Below, piece after piece: positions 36,769 through 45,778 of a stretch of 64,000 bases of DNA. Positions within the stretch are counted from its first letter, which is position 1; each line of letters starts with the position of its first letter. Below the pieces are notes generated by a model. That model had not been told where the DNA came from. It made no database searches and worked only from the letters and a program-made list of their open reading frames with translations. Origin of the DNA: Marinomonas transparens (GTDB lineage: Bacteria > Pseudomonadota > Gammaproteobacteria > Pseudomonadales > Marinomonadaceae); assembly GCF_016463975.1 (NCBI RefSeq), contig NZ_JAEMNX010000017.1:1-64000 (forward strand), given 5' to 3'. Both the position numbers and the translations under genes were made by a program.

Positions 36769-37528
36769 TTAACTTTAACTCCGAATTAAAATAGTTCGTT
36801 AGGTCATAGGTCAGTTTTCTTGCTGCGACGGAGGGTGAGCTTCCATCTAGGTAATCGCTTATTGCGATCTTGTTTTTTACCCGAATCGTAAAATGTGCAC
36901 GTTTTTTAGGGATCTGATACCAGCGGTCACTTTTTGTCAGTGTCGATGGTGTGCAGTTAATTATAACTGGTGTAATGTCTGCTTGAGTGCGGATAGCAAT
37001 ATTTGCCGCACCGCGTTTTAGTGTTAAAGCTTGCTTGGGTGTTGACCGAGTCCCTTCGGGAAAAACAATTAAAGCGTGATTCTTAGAAAAAGCCTGAGAG
37101 GCCATGTCGATTACTTCTTCGTTATTTTCATTAATAATGTACCCTGCGGTTTTTATCGGACCTCGGGTGAAAGGGTTTTTAGCTAATTTTCCTTTTACAA
37201 CACAGTTTGCATTGGGCACGAAAGCGATTAAAAAAACCACATCAATTAACGATGGATGATTGGCTAGGATCAGTTGAGCATCCTTTAATTTAGATAGGTC
37301 TTTCGTTTCGTAACTGAGCACACCGAGTGTTCGCATCAGCTCAATGTAGAAGTGAAAGGCATGGTGAATAATGGCCTGTGCTCTGCCTTCACGAACTAAA
37401 GTCGTCGCTGGAAGACAATACAAAATAGGTATGGCGATAATGGGCAGTAAAATGCCCCCCAGTCCAAATATAAAGAAACTAAACGCAGTAGCGAGCCAGC
37501 GCCAACAATATTCTATGTTACTCAACAA
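36761..37528 (-). CDS. apeD: PlsC-type lysophospholipid acyltransferase
   Basis: 255-aa membrane-bound acyltransferase with an N-terminal helix (about 11-36), HX4D in ANHPSLIDVVFL (about 92-103) and the acceptor motif FPEGTRSTP (about 156-164). It likely attaches an acyl or polyene chain to the glycerolipid-type anchor of the pigment. Six bases separate it from the first gene of the operon. Confidence 0.9.
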   Translation of the reverse strand: MLSNIEYCWRWLATAFSFFIFGLGGILLPIIAIPILYCLPATTLVREGRAQAIIHHAFHFYIELMRTLGVLSYETKDLSKLKDAQLILANHPSLIDVVFLIAFVPNANCVVKGKLAKNPFTRGPIKTAGYIINENNEEVIDMASQAFSKNHALIVFPEGTRSTPKQALTLKRGAANIAIRTQADITPVIINCTPSTLTKSDRWYQIPKKRAHFTIRVKNKIAISDYLDGSSPSVAARKLTYDLTNYFNSELKLNG

Positions 37529-37534
37529 AATACT

Positions 37535-38257
37535 CTACCTCTTGATGATCCATTCAGTATTGAGCTGCTTATTCAAGAAATGCGCAGTGCTGGATTGATG
37601 GCAAAGTAGTGCAATAAGTTCTTTTAACTCATCGTCTTGAGGTGAGCTAGTCGATTTGTTTAGCGGCTGGTTTTCTAAAGAAAGAGTCTCTCCTTCTTGC
37701 CGGCTTAAAACGATGGCAATGGCATAGGGGAATAAAGGCGAATCAGCAAATGGCTTGTAAAGATCCGGAAGAGGCATATCACAAATAATGCAGAGTACTT
37801 GGTCGTGTACTTGTAATTGGCTGGCCGCTTCCAATAACGCTAAGGGGATTAGGTTTTCTGTTGCTGCGATAGCGGTGGTTTCACTTGGGTCTTTACGGGC
37901 AATAGAAAGTAAGCCGCTGACTGCATTGTGTACGGCTAAACTAAAAGAGGTCGGTGAAAGCGGTTCATTTTTTGCGATGGATTCAAGCAAGGACAAGGTT
38001 AAGCCGACATCGCCATGGCGTGAAGCGAAGACTAGGGGAATGTGTTGACCCTCTGCAAGCATAGGCATGCTTGCTTCTACCGCGCATTTTCCAATAGCAG
38101 AAAATCGTCTACGTAGCATTAAAGGCAGTTTTTTTAAGGATGGGTTCCGCTGTTTTTCTGATGATTGGTTTTTGTCGTTTAACCAATTTCCCCAAGAATC
38201 AATGGACTCCAGACTTGGTGCATATGCATTCCAAGTCTTGAGTTTAAAACTTAGCAC
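37535..38257 (-). CDS. apeC: short ketosynthase-like chain length factor
   Basis: 240-aa protein matching only part of a ketosynthase (Ketoacyl-synt_2 group). It has FASRHGDVGLTLSLLESIA and the SPTSFSLAVHNAVSGLLSI segment, where the usual active cysteine is absent. The short form is normal for this family and is not a truncation; in E. coli the equivalent forms a complex with ApeO. First gene of the leftward ape operon. It starts with GTG, with AGGGAA about nine bases upstream. Confidence 0.88.
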   Translation of the reverse strand: MLSFKLKTWNAYAPSLESIDSWGNWLNDKNQSSEKQRNPSLKKLPLMLRRRFSAIGKCAVEASMPMLAEGQHIPLVFASRHGDVGLTLSLLESIAKNEPLSPTSFSLAVHNAVSGLLSIARKDPSETTAIAATENLIPLALLEAASQLQVHDQVLCIICDMPLPDLYKPFADSPLFPYAIAIVLSRQEGETLSLENQPLNKSTSSPQDDELKELIALLCHQSSTAHFLNKQLNTEWIIKR

Positions 38258-38507
38258 TTTTCATATTCCCTATATTTACTGTGTCTGCAACAGTGACTGC
38301 CTTAAGAATGCTATCTTACTTCTTACGAACACGGATTTTACTTATGAAGGAGTGTCTATGTAAAGAAAATCACGGAGTTCATTTCAAATGTCTGTATATA
38401 TTGCGGTTTTTAATGTTTTTCCACGAACTTCAATGCAAAAAGCCTTTTTTTCCTATAAAAAGAACTGATGTAAATTGGATATGGTCAGCACAGGTAGGTC
38501 GTTTTAA
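38258..38507. promoter_or_regulatory. divergent promoter region, ape operon and phosphopantetheinyl transferase gene
   Basis: 250-base AT-rich region that must contain the promoters for the leftward 16-gene ape operon and the rightward transferase gene. I see no strong palindrome or a confident -10/-35 pair. A 79-codon rightward frame (38281-38520) running into the transferase gene shows no family features and is not called. Confidence 0.5.
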
Positions 38508-39173
38508 ATGCAGCAAGTAATTGAGCTATTCCTTACAGACAGTGAAAAAATATCAGACGATCTGTTGAATCGCCTTTTGAGCCGTTTGCCTGATGCTCAA
38601 AAGGCGAAGGCGCTTAAGTTTGAAACTCATAAAAGACGCAGAGAGTTTATCGTTGGGCGGACATTATTGTTACAAGCTTTGGTTACTTATAATGCGTTTT
38701 CTGCTTTGCCTGATATCTTGGAAAAGCCATCTTCAGCACCAGAGCTAAAAGGCGTAAATGACTGGTATCTCTCTATTTCACATAGTCACCAACTAGTTTG
38801 TTGCGTGCTACATAACTCTCCTATTGGTGTGGATATTGAGTTTAAAAAGGACATAACAAACCCGATTGAAAAGAGTCACTTTTTTATGACTGCGGAAGAG
38901 GTGGCTGAATTAGAACTCTTGGTGAGTGACGAAGCAAAAAAACACTATTTTTATCAGGTTTGGTGTACAAAAGAAGCCATTTTTAAAGCATTGAGCCCAG
39001 CTGAACAAAATACAACTAGTTTACACACATTGCCCTATTCCGGTGTTGTTGACGGCGAGAAGAGGTGGTCAATATTCGATACTGATATTGAAAACTACCA
39101 TCTTTCTCTTGCTTATATGGGGAAGGTTGAGCGGGTGCAGCTTAGACAGATTGACTTGCTTTCTTTGATCTGA
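38508..39173 (+). CDS. Sfp-type 4'-phosphopantetheinyl transferase
   Basis: 221-aa enzyme that loads phosphopantetheine from CoA onto carrier-protein serines. It has KRRREFIVGRTLL (about 42-54), the magnesium site PIGVDIEFKKD (about 104-114) and WCTKEAIFKAL (about 156-166). Divergent from the ape operon, so it most likely activates ApeE and ApeF. Convergent with msrA. Confidence 0.92.
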   Translation: MQQVIELFLTDSEKISDDLLNRLLSRLPDAQKAKALKFETHKRRREFIVGRTLLLQALVTYNAFSALPDILEKPSSAPELKGVNDWYLSISHSHQLVCCVLHNSPIGVDIEFKKDITNPIEKSHFFMTAEEVAELELLVSDEAKKHYFYQVWCTKEAIFKALSPAEQNTTSLHTLPYSGVVDGEKRWSIFDTDIENYHLSLAYMGKVERVQLRQIDLLSLI

Positions 39174-39209
39174 ATAAGCTGCATGGTGCTTTAACTTTGC
39201 AGGTTTTTG

Positions 39210-39818
39210 TCAGTGTTTACTGGCCACTTCTCCCCATAATCTTTCTATCCTGCTATCTCGGCCACAGCTGGCGCGATAGTAGCGATAGCGAATCGGGTTC
39301 TTCTTATAATAGTCTTGGTGATATTGCTCAGCTGGGTAGAAGGTTTTGGCTGGTAACAGTTGTGTGACTATATCGGCTTTAAAGGGCTTGGTTTTCTCTA
39401 CTTTAGCGAGAGAAGCTTGAAAAACCGCTTTTTGGTTGTCGTTTTGATAAAACATGGCGGTTTTGTATGGGCTGCCTTTATCACAGAACTGGCCTTTTGG
39501 GTCCGTTGGATCGATGGTTTTCCAGTAGTAATCAGAGAGTGTTTTTAATGACACGATTTCATCGTCGAAGGTGATTTTCGCGGCTTCGAAGTGGCCTGTC
39601 TCTTTAGAGGATACCTGCCTATAGCTTGGGTTTTCTGTGTGTCCTCCTGTGTAGCCAGAGACCACATCGAGTACGCCTTGTACTTTTTCAAAGTCAGATT
39701 CGACACACCAAAAACAACCGCCAGCGACAATCATGGTTTGGTGAGCGGCTTGTGATGCGCCGCTGAAGGTCGCTGTAGCGAATACTAGCAATCCCAATGT
39801 GGTGTTTAATATCTTCAT
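39210..39818 (-). CDS. msrA: periplasmic peptide-methionine (S)-S-oxide reductase MsrA
   Basis: 202 aa with a Sec signal peptide (to about residue 24, SQAA), then the catalytic GGCFWCVESDFEKVQGV (active cysteine about 36), GYTGGHTENPSYRQV, GHFEAAKI and the C-terminal SCGRD with a resolving cysteine. Repairs oxidised methionine in exported proteins. Unlike most MsrA it is exported, so it needs an envelope thiol donor not encoded nearby. Confidence 0.93.
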   Translation of the reverse strand: MKILNTTLGLLVFATATFSGASQAAHQTMIVAGGCFWCVESDFEKVQGVLDVVSGYTGGHTENPSYRQVSSKETGHFEAAKITFDDEIVSLKTLSDYYWKTIDPTDPKGQFCDKGSPYKTAMFYQNDNQKAVFQASLAKVEKTKPFKADIVTQLLPAKTFYPAEQYHQDYYKKNPIRYRYYRASCGRDSRIERLWGEVASKH

Positions 39819-40068
39819 TTCAAATGCCCTTTAATCATTAACCGATTATGTTATGTGGTTCTTTGACGTTTCAGAGAGTGGTTTTCTTACAGTGAAAGGT
39901 AAAACATTTGTCGTTGACGAATTCTATATATGTTTAACATATTAAAGTCATCTAAATTATCAATTAAACAAATATAGACTTGTCTTATAGTATGCGTATC
40001 AGTCAATGACGTTTGCTGTGATCAAACCGTAGATCTAAGCCGTTTTTTCAAATTTTAATGGGGTAATT

Positions 40069-40845
40069 ATGAGTGCATTTGTTACTGAGCGTGTGTTAAG
40101 TGTCCATCACTGGGATGATAATTTATTCAGCTTTAAAACCACTCGGAATCCGAGCTTACGTTTTGACAATGGTCAGTTTGTGATGATTGGTTTAGAAACC
40201 GAAACACGTCCTTTGATGCGTGCTTACAGTATTGCGAGCCCGAACTATGAAGAGCATTTAGAGTTTTTCAGCATTAAGGTCGAAAATGGGCCATTAACTT
40301 CTCGTTTGCAACATTTACAGGTTGGGGATGATATTTTAGTGAGCCGTAAACCTACTGGTACCTTGGTGACACGGGATTTGCATCCGGGTAAACACTTGTA
40401 TTTATTATCAACCGGTACTGGGTTAGCGCCTTTTTTGAGCGTGATTCAAGATTTTGATGCTTATGAAGAGTATGAAAAAATTGTTTTAATTCATGGTGTA
40501 CGCCATGTGAGTGAGTTAGCGTACGCTGACTTTATCGAAAAAGAATTGCCTAATAATGAGTTTTTTGGTGACCAAGTACGTGAAAAATTGATTTACTATC
40601 CAACAGTGACCCGTGAGCCGTTTCGTAATCAAGGTCGTTTGACGGATTTGATCCGCAGTGGCAAATTAGCACAAGACATAGGCTTGCCGCAGCTTGATCC
40701 AGCCAATGACAGGGTGATGATTTGCGGTAGCCCTAATATGCTCAAAGACACATCCGCTTTGCTTGATGAGTTAGGCTTTAAAGAGTCACCAAAAATTGGT
40801 GTGACAGGTGATTATGTCATTGAGCGGGCGTTTGTTGAACGTTAA
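40069..40845 (+). CDS. fpr: ferredoxin/flavodoxin-NADP+ reductase Fpr
   Basis: 258-aa FAD enzyme of the bacterial FPR class. FAD site RAYSIASPNYEEHLEFFSIK (about 50-69), NADP site STGTGLAPFLSVIQD (about 115-129), CGSPNML near 222 and the characteristic end VIERAFVER. Exchanges electrons between NADPH and ferredoxin or flavodoxin, often for oxidative stress defence. A GST-like gene follows after 34 bases in the same direction. Confidence 0.94.
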   Translation: MSAFVTERVLSVHHWDDNLFSFKTTRNPSLRFDNGQFVMIGLETETRPLMRAYSIASPNYEEHLEFFSIKVENGPLTSRLQHLQVGDDILVSRKPTGTLVTRDLHPGKHLYLLSTGTGLAPFLSVIQDFDAYEEYEKIVLIHGVRHVSELAYADFIEKELPNNEFFGDQVREKLIYYPTVTREPFRNQGRLTDLIRSGKLAQDIGLPQLDPANDRVMICGSPNMLKDTSALLDELGFKESPKIGVTGDYVIERAFVER

Positions 40846-40879
40846 TACTTATTAGCAGATACATATTTTAGGAGATGTT

Positions 40880-41743
40880 ATGAGTTCTGATACAAAGTCT
40901 AGTCAAGATTATCTTCCTCCAAAAGTCTGGAAGTGGGATGCCGGAAGTGGTGGTAAATTTGCCAACATCAATCGTCCAATATCGGGTGCGACCGCTGAAA
41001 AGGTTTTGCCTGTTGGTCAGCATCCACTGCAATTGCATTCTCTTGCTACGCCGAATGGTCAGAAGGTGACCATCATGCTAGAAGAGCTTTTAGCCATGGG
41101 GAAAACCGAAGCAGAATACGATGCTTACCTGATTAATATTGGTGAAGGTGATCAGTTTTCTTCTGGCTTTGTGGAGATCAACCCGAACTCTAAAATTCCT
41201 GCCTTGATGGATCACAGCACGACACCACCGACACGCTTATTTGAGTCTGGCTCTATCCTCCAGTATCTTGCTGAAAAATTTGATGCATTGATTCCGAAAG
41301 ATGTTGCGGCGAAAGCCGAGTGCCGTAATTGGTTATTTTGGCAAATGGGCTCTGCGCCTTATTTAGGCGGCGGTTTTGGCCACTTCTACGCTTATGCACC
41401 GACTAAAATGCAGTACCCGATTGATCGTTTTACCATGGAAACTAAGCGCCAATTAGATGTATTGGATAAGCAATTAGCGAGTAATACTTATATGGCAGGC
41501 GAAGAATATTCGATTGCTGATATTGCGATCTGGCCTTGGTATGGCAATTTAGTCTTAGGTAACCTGTACGATGCGGCGGAGTTTCTTGATGTGGCCAGCT
41601 ATAAAAATGTTCTACGTTGGGCGAAAGCTATTGAGCTGCGTCCAGCGGTAAAACGTGGTTGTGTAGTTAACCGCGTGTGGGGAGAGGGACAACAACTTGC
41701 TGAGCGTCATGATGCCTCTGATCTCGATGCTTTAGGCTTGTAA
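40880..41743 (+). CDS. yghU: YghU-type glutathione transferase-like disulfide oxidoreductase
   Basis: 287-aa Nu-class GST-like protein (E. coli YghU 288 aa). Conserved features are the long N-terminal lead PPKVWKWDAGSGGKFANINRP, LHSLATPNGQKVTIMLEELL, INPNSKIPALMD, ESGSILQYLAEKF and the C-terminal helical SIADIAIWPWYG. Binds two glutathiones and reduces disulfides. GGAGA lies before the ATG. Confidence 0.94.
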   Translation: MSSDTKSSQDYLPPKVWKWDAGSGGKFANINRPISGATAEKVLPVGQHPLQLHSLATPNGQKVTIMLEELLAMGKTEAEYDAYLINIGEGDQFSSGFVEINPNSKIPALMDHSTTPPTRLFESGSILQYLAEKFDALIPKDVAAKAECRNWLFWQMGSAPYLGGGFGHFYAYAPTKMQYPIDRFTMETKRQLDVLDKQLASNTYMAGEEYSIADIAIWPWYGNLVLGNLYDAAEFLDVASYKNVLRWAKAIELRPAVKRGCVVNRVWGEGQQLAERHDASDLDALGL

Positions 41744-41772
41744 CCCCACCTTCAGGTGATATCGCTAGCCTC

Positions 41773-41809
41773 ATAAGTCTAGGGCCAAGGTAGTTGGAAC
41801 TAGACTTAT
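41773..41809. terminator. hairpin between yghU and the EAL gene
   Basis: ATAAGTCTAG (41773-41782) / CTAGACTTAT (41800-41809), a 10-bp perfect stem with a 17-nt loop between two convergent genes. No clear T-run, so termination efficiency is uncertain. Confidence 0.5.
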
Positions 41810-41814
41810 TCGTT

Positions 41815-43038
41815 TCATGCGCAGGAACGCGTTAATGGCAAAGGCGCAGGTCTGCCAATAAAATAGCCTTGGCCTTTATTGACGCCTAACTCTTTGAGTG
41901 TGTGCAGTTCTTTTGCGCTTTCGATACCTTCAGCAATAATCTCACACTGTATTTCTTTCGCAAATGTACAAAGCGCAGAGGCCAGTGCACATCGCTTTCT
42001 ATCCATATGAATCTCTTTTGTTAGGCTCAAGTCTAATTTAATAATATCTGGCTCTAGTTCTAGAATGTGAGTGAGGTTGGAATAGCCGGTTCCCACATCA
42101 TCTATTGCCAGCTTTACCCCTTCTCTTCTTAAAGGGGAAAGCGCTTTTTGGAAGGCTTGATAGTCTGCAATAGGCTGGTGTTCGGTGATTTCAATTAATA
42201 CATTGCAAGCCAGATGACCTATGGTTTTTTCTAATGCCCCGCTGAGTATGTAGTCGGGTGAAGTATTAATCGATAAGTAGCGGTTATGGTCGCGAAAGTA
42301 GTAATCAAGCTTAAGCGCAGACTTCACTGCGAGCATTTCAAGCTTCTCGCCCATCCCCACCAGTTGTGCTTCTTCAAACCAAATATCGGGTGTGACATAA
42401 GGGTCGCTGTTAAAGCGGGCAAGGGACTCATAGCCACTGATATCGTTGGTAGTGAGATCAAGGATAGGCTGGTAATGCATGGTAATAAAATTATTGTCTA
42501 GGATTGTATTAATCCGATTTTCTACTTCATGGTGCTTGTGTTTTTGCTTGCTATGAGAGTCGAGGGTTTTGCCAATTAGGTCGGAGAAATAAGTGATAAT
42601 TGACAGGTCTCTGTCATTGAGGGTGTTATCTGATTTGTTTTGAAAACAGTAAATGGCGCCATAAAGAGCGCCATCTTCTAGGTAAATAGGCGCCCCTACA
42701 AAGGAGCCAATGTGAAACATCTGAGTAGACGGTAGCTTACAGGCCGTTGGGTGTTTAAACGTGTCTTGAATAAGGCCAGGAATAAGCCCTTCAACCAATG
42801 CTCGGCAGTAGGAGTTTTGATAAGGATGAGGGGCCTTACTTTGAGGAAAGGTACTGGTTGGGGAGGCATCTAAATAGCGAAAGTACAAGTTATCATCTTT
42901 TACTTCAGAGATGATGGCGATGTCCATTTTTAGATAAACTCTTATTGCTGAAACTATGCCTTCTAGTTCTTCCATGGTTGCTGCCGTAGGTGCTTTTTTC
43001 TCGGATAAAATGAATTTTTCTATTGTATCAACTTGCAT
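41815..43038 (-). CDS. GAF-EAL cyclic-di-GMP phosphodiesterase
   Basis: 407-aa soluble protein: GAF domain about 18-165 (SFVGAPIYLEDGALYGAIYCF), then an EAL domain about 180-400. The EAL motif reads ESL (GYESLARF). Other catalytic residues are kept: EITEH, IDDVGTGYSNL, the lysine in DIIKLD, IAEGIES and GQGYFIG. Probably hydrolyses c-di-GMP under control of a small molecule or redox signal bound by GAF. Downstream of, and in the same direction as, the GGDEF-EAL gene, but 141 bases apart. Confidence 0.9.
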   Translation of the reverse strand: MQVDTIEKFILSEKKAPTAATMEELEGIVSAIRVYLKMDIAIISEVKDDNLYFRYLDASPTSTFPQSKAPHPYQNSYCRALVEGLIPGLIQDTFKHPTACKLPSTQMFHIGSFVGAPIYLEDGALYGAIYCFQNKSDNTLNDRDLSIITYFSDLIGKTLDSHSKQKHKHHEVENRINTILDNNFITMHYQPILDLTTNDISGYESLARFNSDPYVTPDIWFEEAQLVGMGEKLEMLAVKSALKLDYYFRDHNRYLSINTSPDYILSGALEKTIGHLACNVLIEITEHQPIADYQAFQKALSPLRREGVKLAIDDVGTGYSNLTHILELEPDIIKLDLSLTKEIHMDRKRCALASALCTFAKEIQCEIIAEGIESAKELHTLKELGVNKGQGYFIGRPAPLPLTRSCA

Positions 43039-43179
43039 TTTTTCCTCACTTTGAACGATGTCTGTTCAAGCTTTAGGCTAGGGGCTTGATTAAACCTATT
43101 GTTTTGTTGAAACCCGATATAGTGAGTGTAGTCTTTGGCAGACATTTGACAGTGGTTATTATGCGTACATTTGTTGGAT

Positions 43180-45159
43180 CTATGTATCGCTTATTGGGAG
43201 AGATTGCTTGCTTTGTAACAAAGAGAACATCTCATCCGCAGGCATAGGGCGAGCGAAGTAATAACCTTGTCCATAAAGGCAGTTCATCTGCTTGAGCATC
43301 TCTAACTGGGCTTGGTTTTCAATACCTTCTGCGATGGTTTGATTGCCAAAGGAATTGGCTAAGGTGAGTGCGGCCGCTACGATGATTTGTTTTTTAGGGT
43401 CGATATTAATCTCCGTAATAAACGAGCGGTCAATCTTGATGGTATCCACATTTAGGCTGCTAATGTAAGACAAGGAGCTCATGCCTGTGCCAAAGTCATC
43501 AATAGCCAATTTGATGCCAGCTTCTTTAAATTTACTAAGGCGAGGTGCAATTTGCTCAATAGTAATGTTGGTAGAAGATTCGATTAATTCGATTTCCAAC
43601 ATATTAGGGCTAATGCGAAGCTCGTCTAGTAGTTGAAGCGTAAAGTTTAATAGTCCTGGATCAAGTAGGTTATAGGGCGATAGATTGATGGCAACAGGAA
43701 TGTGAACGCCTTGTTTTTGCCATTCAGCAAGTTGAGTTATTGCCGCGTGAATAATGTAGCGACCAAACTCTTGAACCCGCCCACTATGTTCCACCAAGTC
43801 AATAAAGCTATGGGGCGTTAGTATGCCATCCGTAGGGTGATGCCAGCGGGCTAAACCTTCCACACTCGCAATGCGACCAGTACTTAGTTCTACTTTAGGC
43901 TGGTAATACAATTTAATTTGATGCTGTACCAGTGCTTCTCCTAAGTCTGCACGTAGGCGCAAGCGCAAGCGATCAATTTCTGTATCTCGCTCATTGAAGA
44001 GGCTCCAACCAGTACGCTCTTGTTTGGCGTCGTACATGGCGGTGTCCGCACCAATGATCAAGGCTTCTGCATTGGTGGCATGGGTGGGATAATGGCAAAT
44101 ACCAATGCTGGCGCCTGTGTTGATCGCCAATTTGTTGATCATGACAGGCTCGTCGCAAACTAAAACCAGTTCTTTAGCGAGTAGAATGGCTTTTTCAATC
44201 TCAAGGTCTGGAGCCCAAACAATGAATTCATCACCCCCTACACGTACTAGGGTGTGGTTATTTTCTAAGGTCGCTGAGATTCGTTGCGACACTTTCTTTA
44301 ATAAAGTATCCCCTGCGGCGTGTCCGAAAGCATCGTTTACTTCTTTAAACTTATCCAAGTCAATCACAAATAAACTGCCACTCACTTGCTCTTCTATTAA
44401 TGCGTCATCTACTTTCGCTAGCTCGGCGAGTGGTGTATCAGGCATTAGGTCTTGCAGTAAGTTCGTTAAATACAGTCTGTTAGGTAAACCGGTAAGTGAG
44501 TCATGGGTTGCTAATCTTGCGAGGGCGTCATTTTTGTCTTGAACGCGTTTAGTCATCCAAGAAGAAATCGTGATTGCCAGCCAAGCAGCCAGCCAAAAAA
44601 TCATAATTGAGGTAATAGATAAACGTCGAATAATAAGACTAAGAGCTTCTTCAATACTCTTCGGTGCTTCAATGATGAGGATGTTATAGTCTTGCATTTC
44701 TACCACTTGCCAAAGAAAGCGTTGTCCATCGAGCTTCTCCACACCATTCGCCATCGGGTTCATGCTTTCTTGCTTTTTTATCGTTAGACGCTTCTTGAGG
44801 GACACGATTTGATAGATGCTCATGTTGTTACTAAGTGTCCAATCAAAGTCTTTGCTACGGGCTTCTACATATAGGCTGTTGGCACGGATATGATCGTTTA
44901 GGTAAATAAGGTTAACGAGCTCGGCCATGCGTTCTTCTAGGTTATCTTCGCCTTCGTCACCTTCCTCAAGTAATTCTGCATGAAGCAGCATGGCTTGCCG
45001 GTGAAGGGAGGTTTGCTCGGCGTTAATACCTAGGTCAGAAGCAAGTCGATAGGAGACAGTGACATAAATAGTAGAAACCAAAAGAGCAACGCCTAGGCAA
45101 ACAACAATAAGCCTTAAGCGGAAGGATTTGTCTCTTTGGAATTCTAAAATTGGTGGCAT
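43180..45159 (-). CDS. membrane GGDEF-EAL cyclic-di-GMP turnover protein
   Basis: 659 aa: membrane helix about 15-33, periplasmic region about 35-180 (acidic EEGDEGEDNLEERM), second helix about 180-202, GGDEF domain with intact RVGGDEFIVW, and EAL domain with EGL in the signature place (SVEGLARW). Remaining EAL residues are present: EIELIES, IDDFGTGMSSL, TIKIDRSF, IAEGIEN and YGQGYYFARP. Both activities are possible. Probably cotranscribed with the DUF2892 gene 8 bases upstream. Confidence 0.92.
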   Translation of the reverse strand: MPPILEFQRDKSFRLRLIVVCLGVALLVSTIYVTVSYRLASDLGINAEQTSLHRQAMLLHAELLEEGDEGEDNLEERMAELVNLIYLNDHIRANSLYVEARSKDFDWTLSNNMSIYQIVSLKKRLTIKKQESMNPMANGVEKLDGQRFLWQVVEMQDYNILIIEAPKSIEEALSLIIRRLSITSIMIFWLAAWLAITISSWMTKRVQDKNDALARLATHDSLTGLPNRLYLTNLLQDLMPDTPLAELAKVDDALIEEQVSGSLFVIDLDKFKEVNDAFGHAAGDTLLKKVSQRISATLENNHTLVRVGGDEFIVWAPDLEIEKAILLAKELVLVCDEPVMINKLAINTGASIGICHYPTHATNAEALIIGADTAMYDAKQERTGWSLFNERDTEIDRLRLRLRADLGEALVQHQIKLYYQPKVELSTGRIASVEGLARWHHPTDGILTPHSFIDLVEHSGRVQEFGRYIIHAAITQLAEWQKQGVHIPVAINLSPYNLLDPGLLNFTLQLLDELRISPNMLEIELIESSTNITIEQIAPRLSKFKEAGIKLAIDDFGTGMSSLSYISSLNVDTIKIDRSFITEINIDPKKQIIVAAALTLANSFGNQTIAEGIENQAQLEMLKQMNCLYGQGYYFARPMPADEMFSLLQSKQSLPISDT

Positions 45160-45167
45160 GGGGTCTC

Positions 45168-45401
45168 TTAGGCTGCGCTATTTTTGTTAGAAGGCAGTGT
45201 GCTGATATTAGATAGCTGATAAACAGGGCACCATCCGACGAGTAATGAAATAAAGTTGAGCGTACCAAAAATACCTAACAGAATTTCTAAAAGAGGGTCT
45301 TGTAGAAAATCCCCATTGAATAGCGCCAGTCCAGTTAGTACTAGGCCGACTACGCCTCGAATGGTACGGTCAATAATATGCAGGTTCTTGGTAATCGCCA
45401 T
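45168..45401 (-). CDS. DUF2892 small membrane protein
   Basis: 77 aa with the YgaP-tail pattern: NLHIIDRTIRGVVGLVL, two helices (about 13-27 and 34-56) and the conserved GWCPVYQL after the second helix. Such proteins are often next to or fused with rhodanese domains, which are absent here. It lies 8 bases before the GGDEF-EAL gene in the same direction, so it is the likely first gene of that operon. Confidence 0.85.
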   Translation of the reverse strand: MAITKNLHIIDRTIRGVVGLVLTGLALFNGDFLQDPLLEILLGIFGTLNFISLLVGWCPVYQLSNISTLPSNKNSAA

Positions 45402-45778
45402 GTTTTGCCTTCATTGAATTTATTTTTAATAGGCTAAATTTTCGACCCTGTGTGATGGATAAACAAGCTGAATACTGTAATGAAGTGCATATTTAGGTAC
45501 TAAGGATGTTGTCGATATTCTGTTTGTAATCTTATCTATTAGGGCCTCAGGTTTGCATGAAGCTGGTGAATGTCTCTATTTAAAGGGGGTGGGGGCATTC
45601 TTATATTGTCTGGAAAAGATATTTTTACTATGTGTTTTTTTGTAACAGAATGATCATTATCAATACTAGTATTAGGCAATTAAGGAATTACTGTCATCAC
45701 AATTGAATTTTTACCTAGGAACTATAGATATAGAAGGTCTTTGGTCTAAGTACCAAAATTTTCTAATGGAGTCTTCAT
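45402..45778. promoter_or_regulatory. intergenic region upstream of nemA
   Basis: AT-rich divergent region between the DUF2892 gene and nemA. It contains a 12-bp perfect palindrome AATACTAGTATT (45662-45673) and, nearer the gene, a direct repeat GGTCTTTGGTCT around 45736. Either could be a regulator site for the reductase gene; no nemR-like regulator gene is adjacent. No small gene seen. Confidence 0.4.

Noticed and set aside
37535..38257. Truncated ketosynthase pseudogene at the start of the ape operon
   Set aside because: The short cysteine-less form is the normal architecture of the ApeC-type chain length factor, and the HNA-containing segment is well kept.
38281..38520. 79-codon rightward frame before the phosphopantetheinyl transferase
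   Set aside because: Lies in the promoter region and overlaps the real start of the transferase gene in another frame; no family resemblance.
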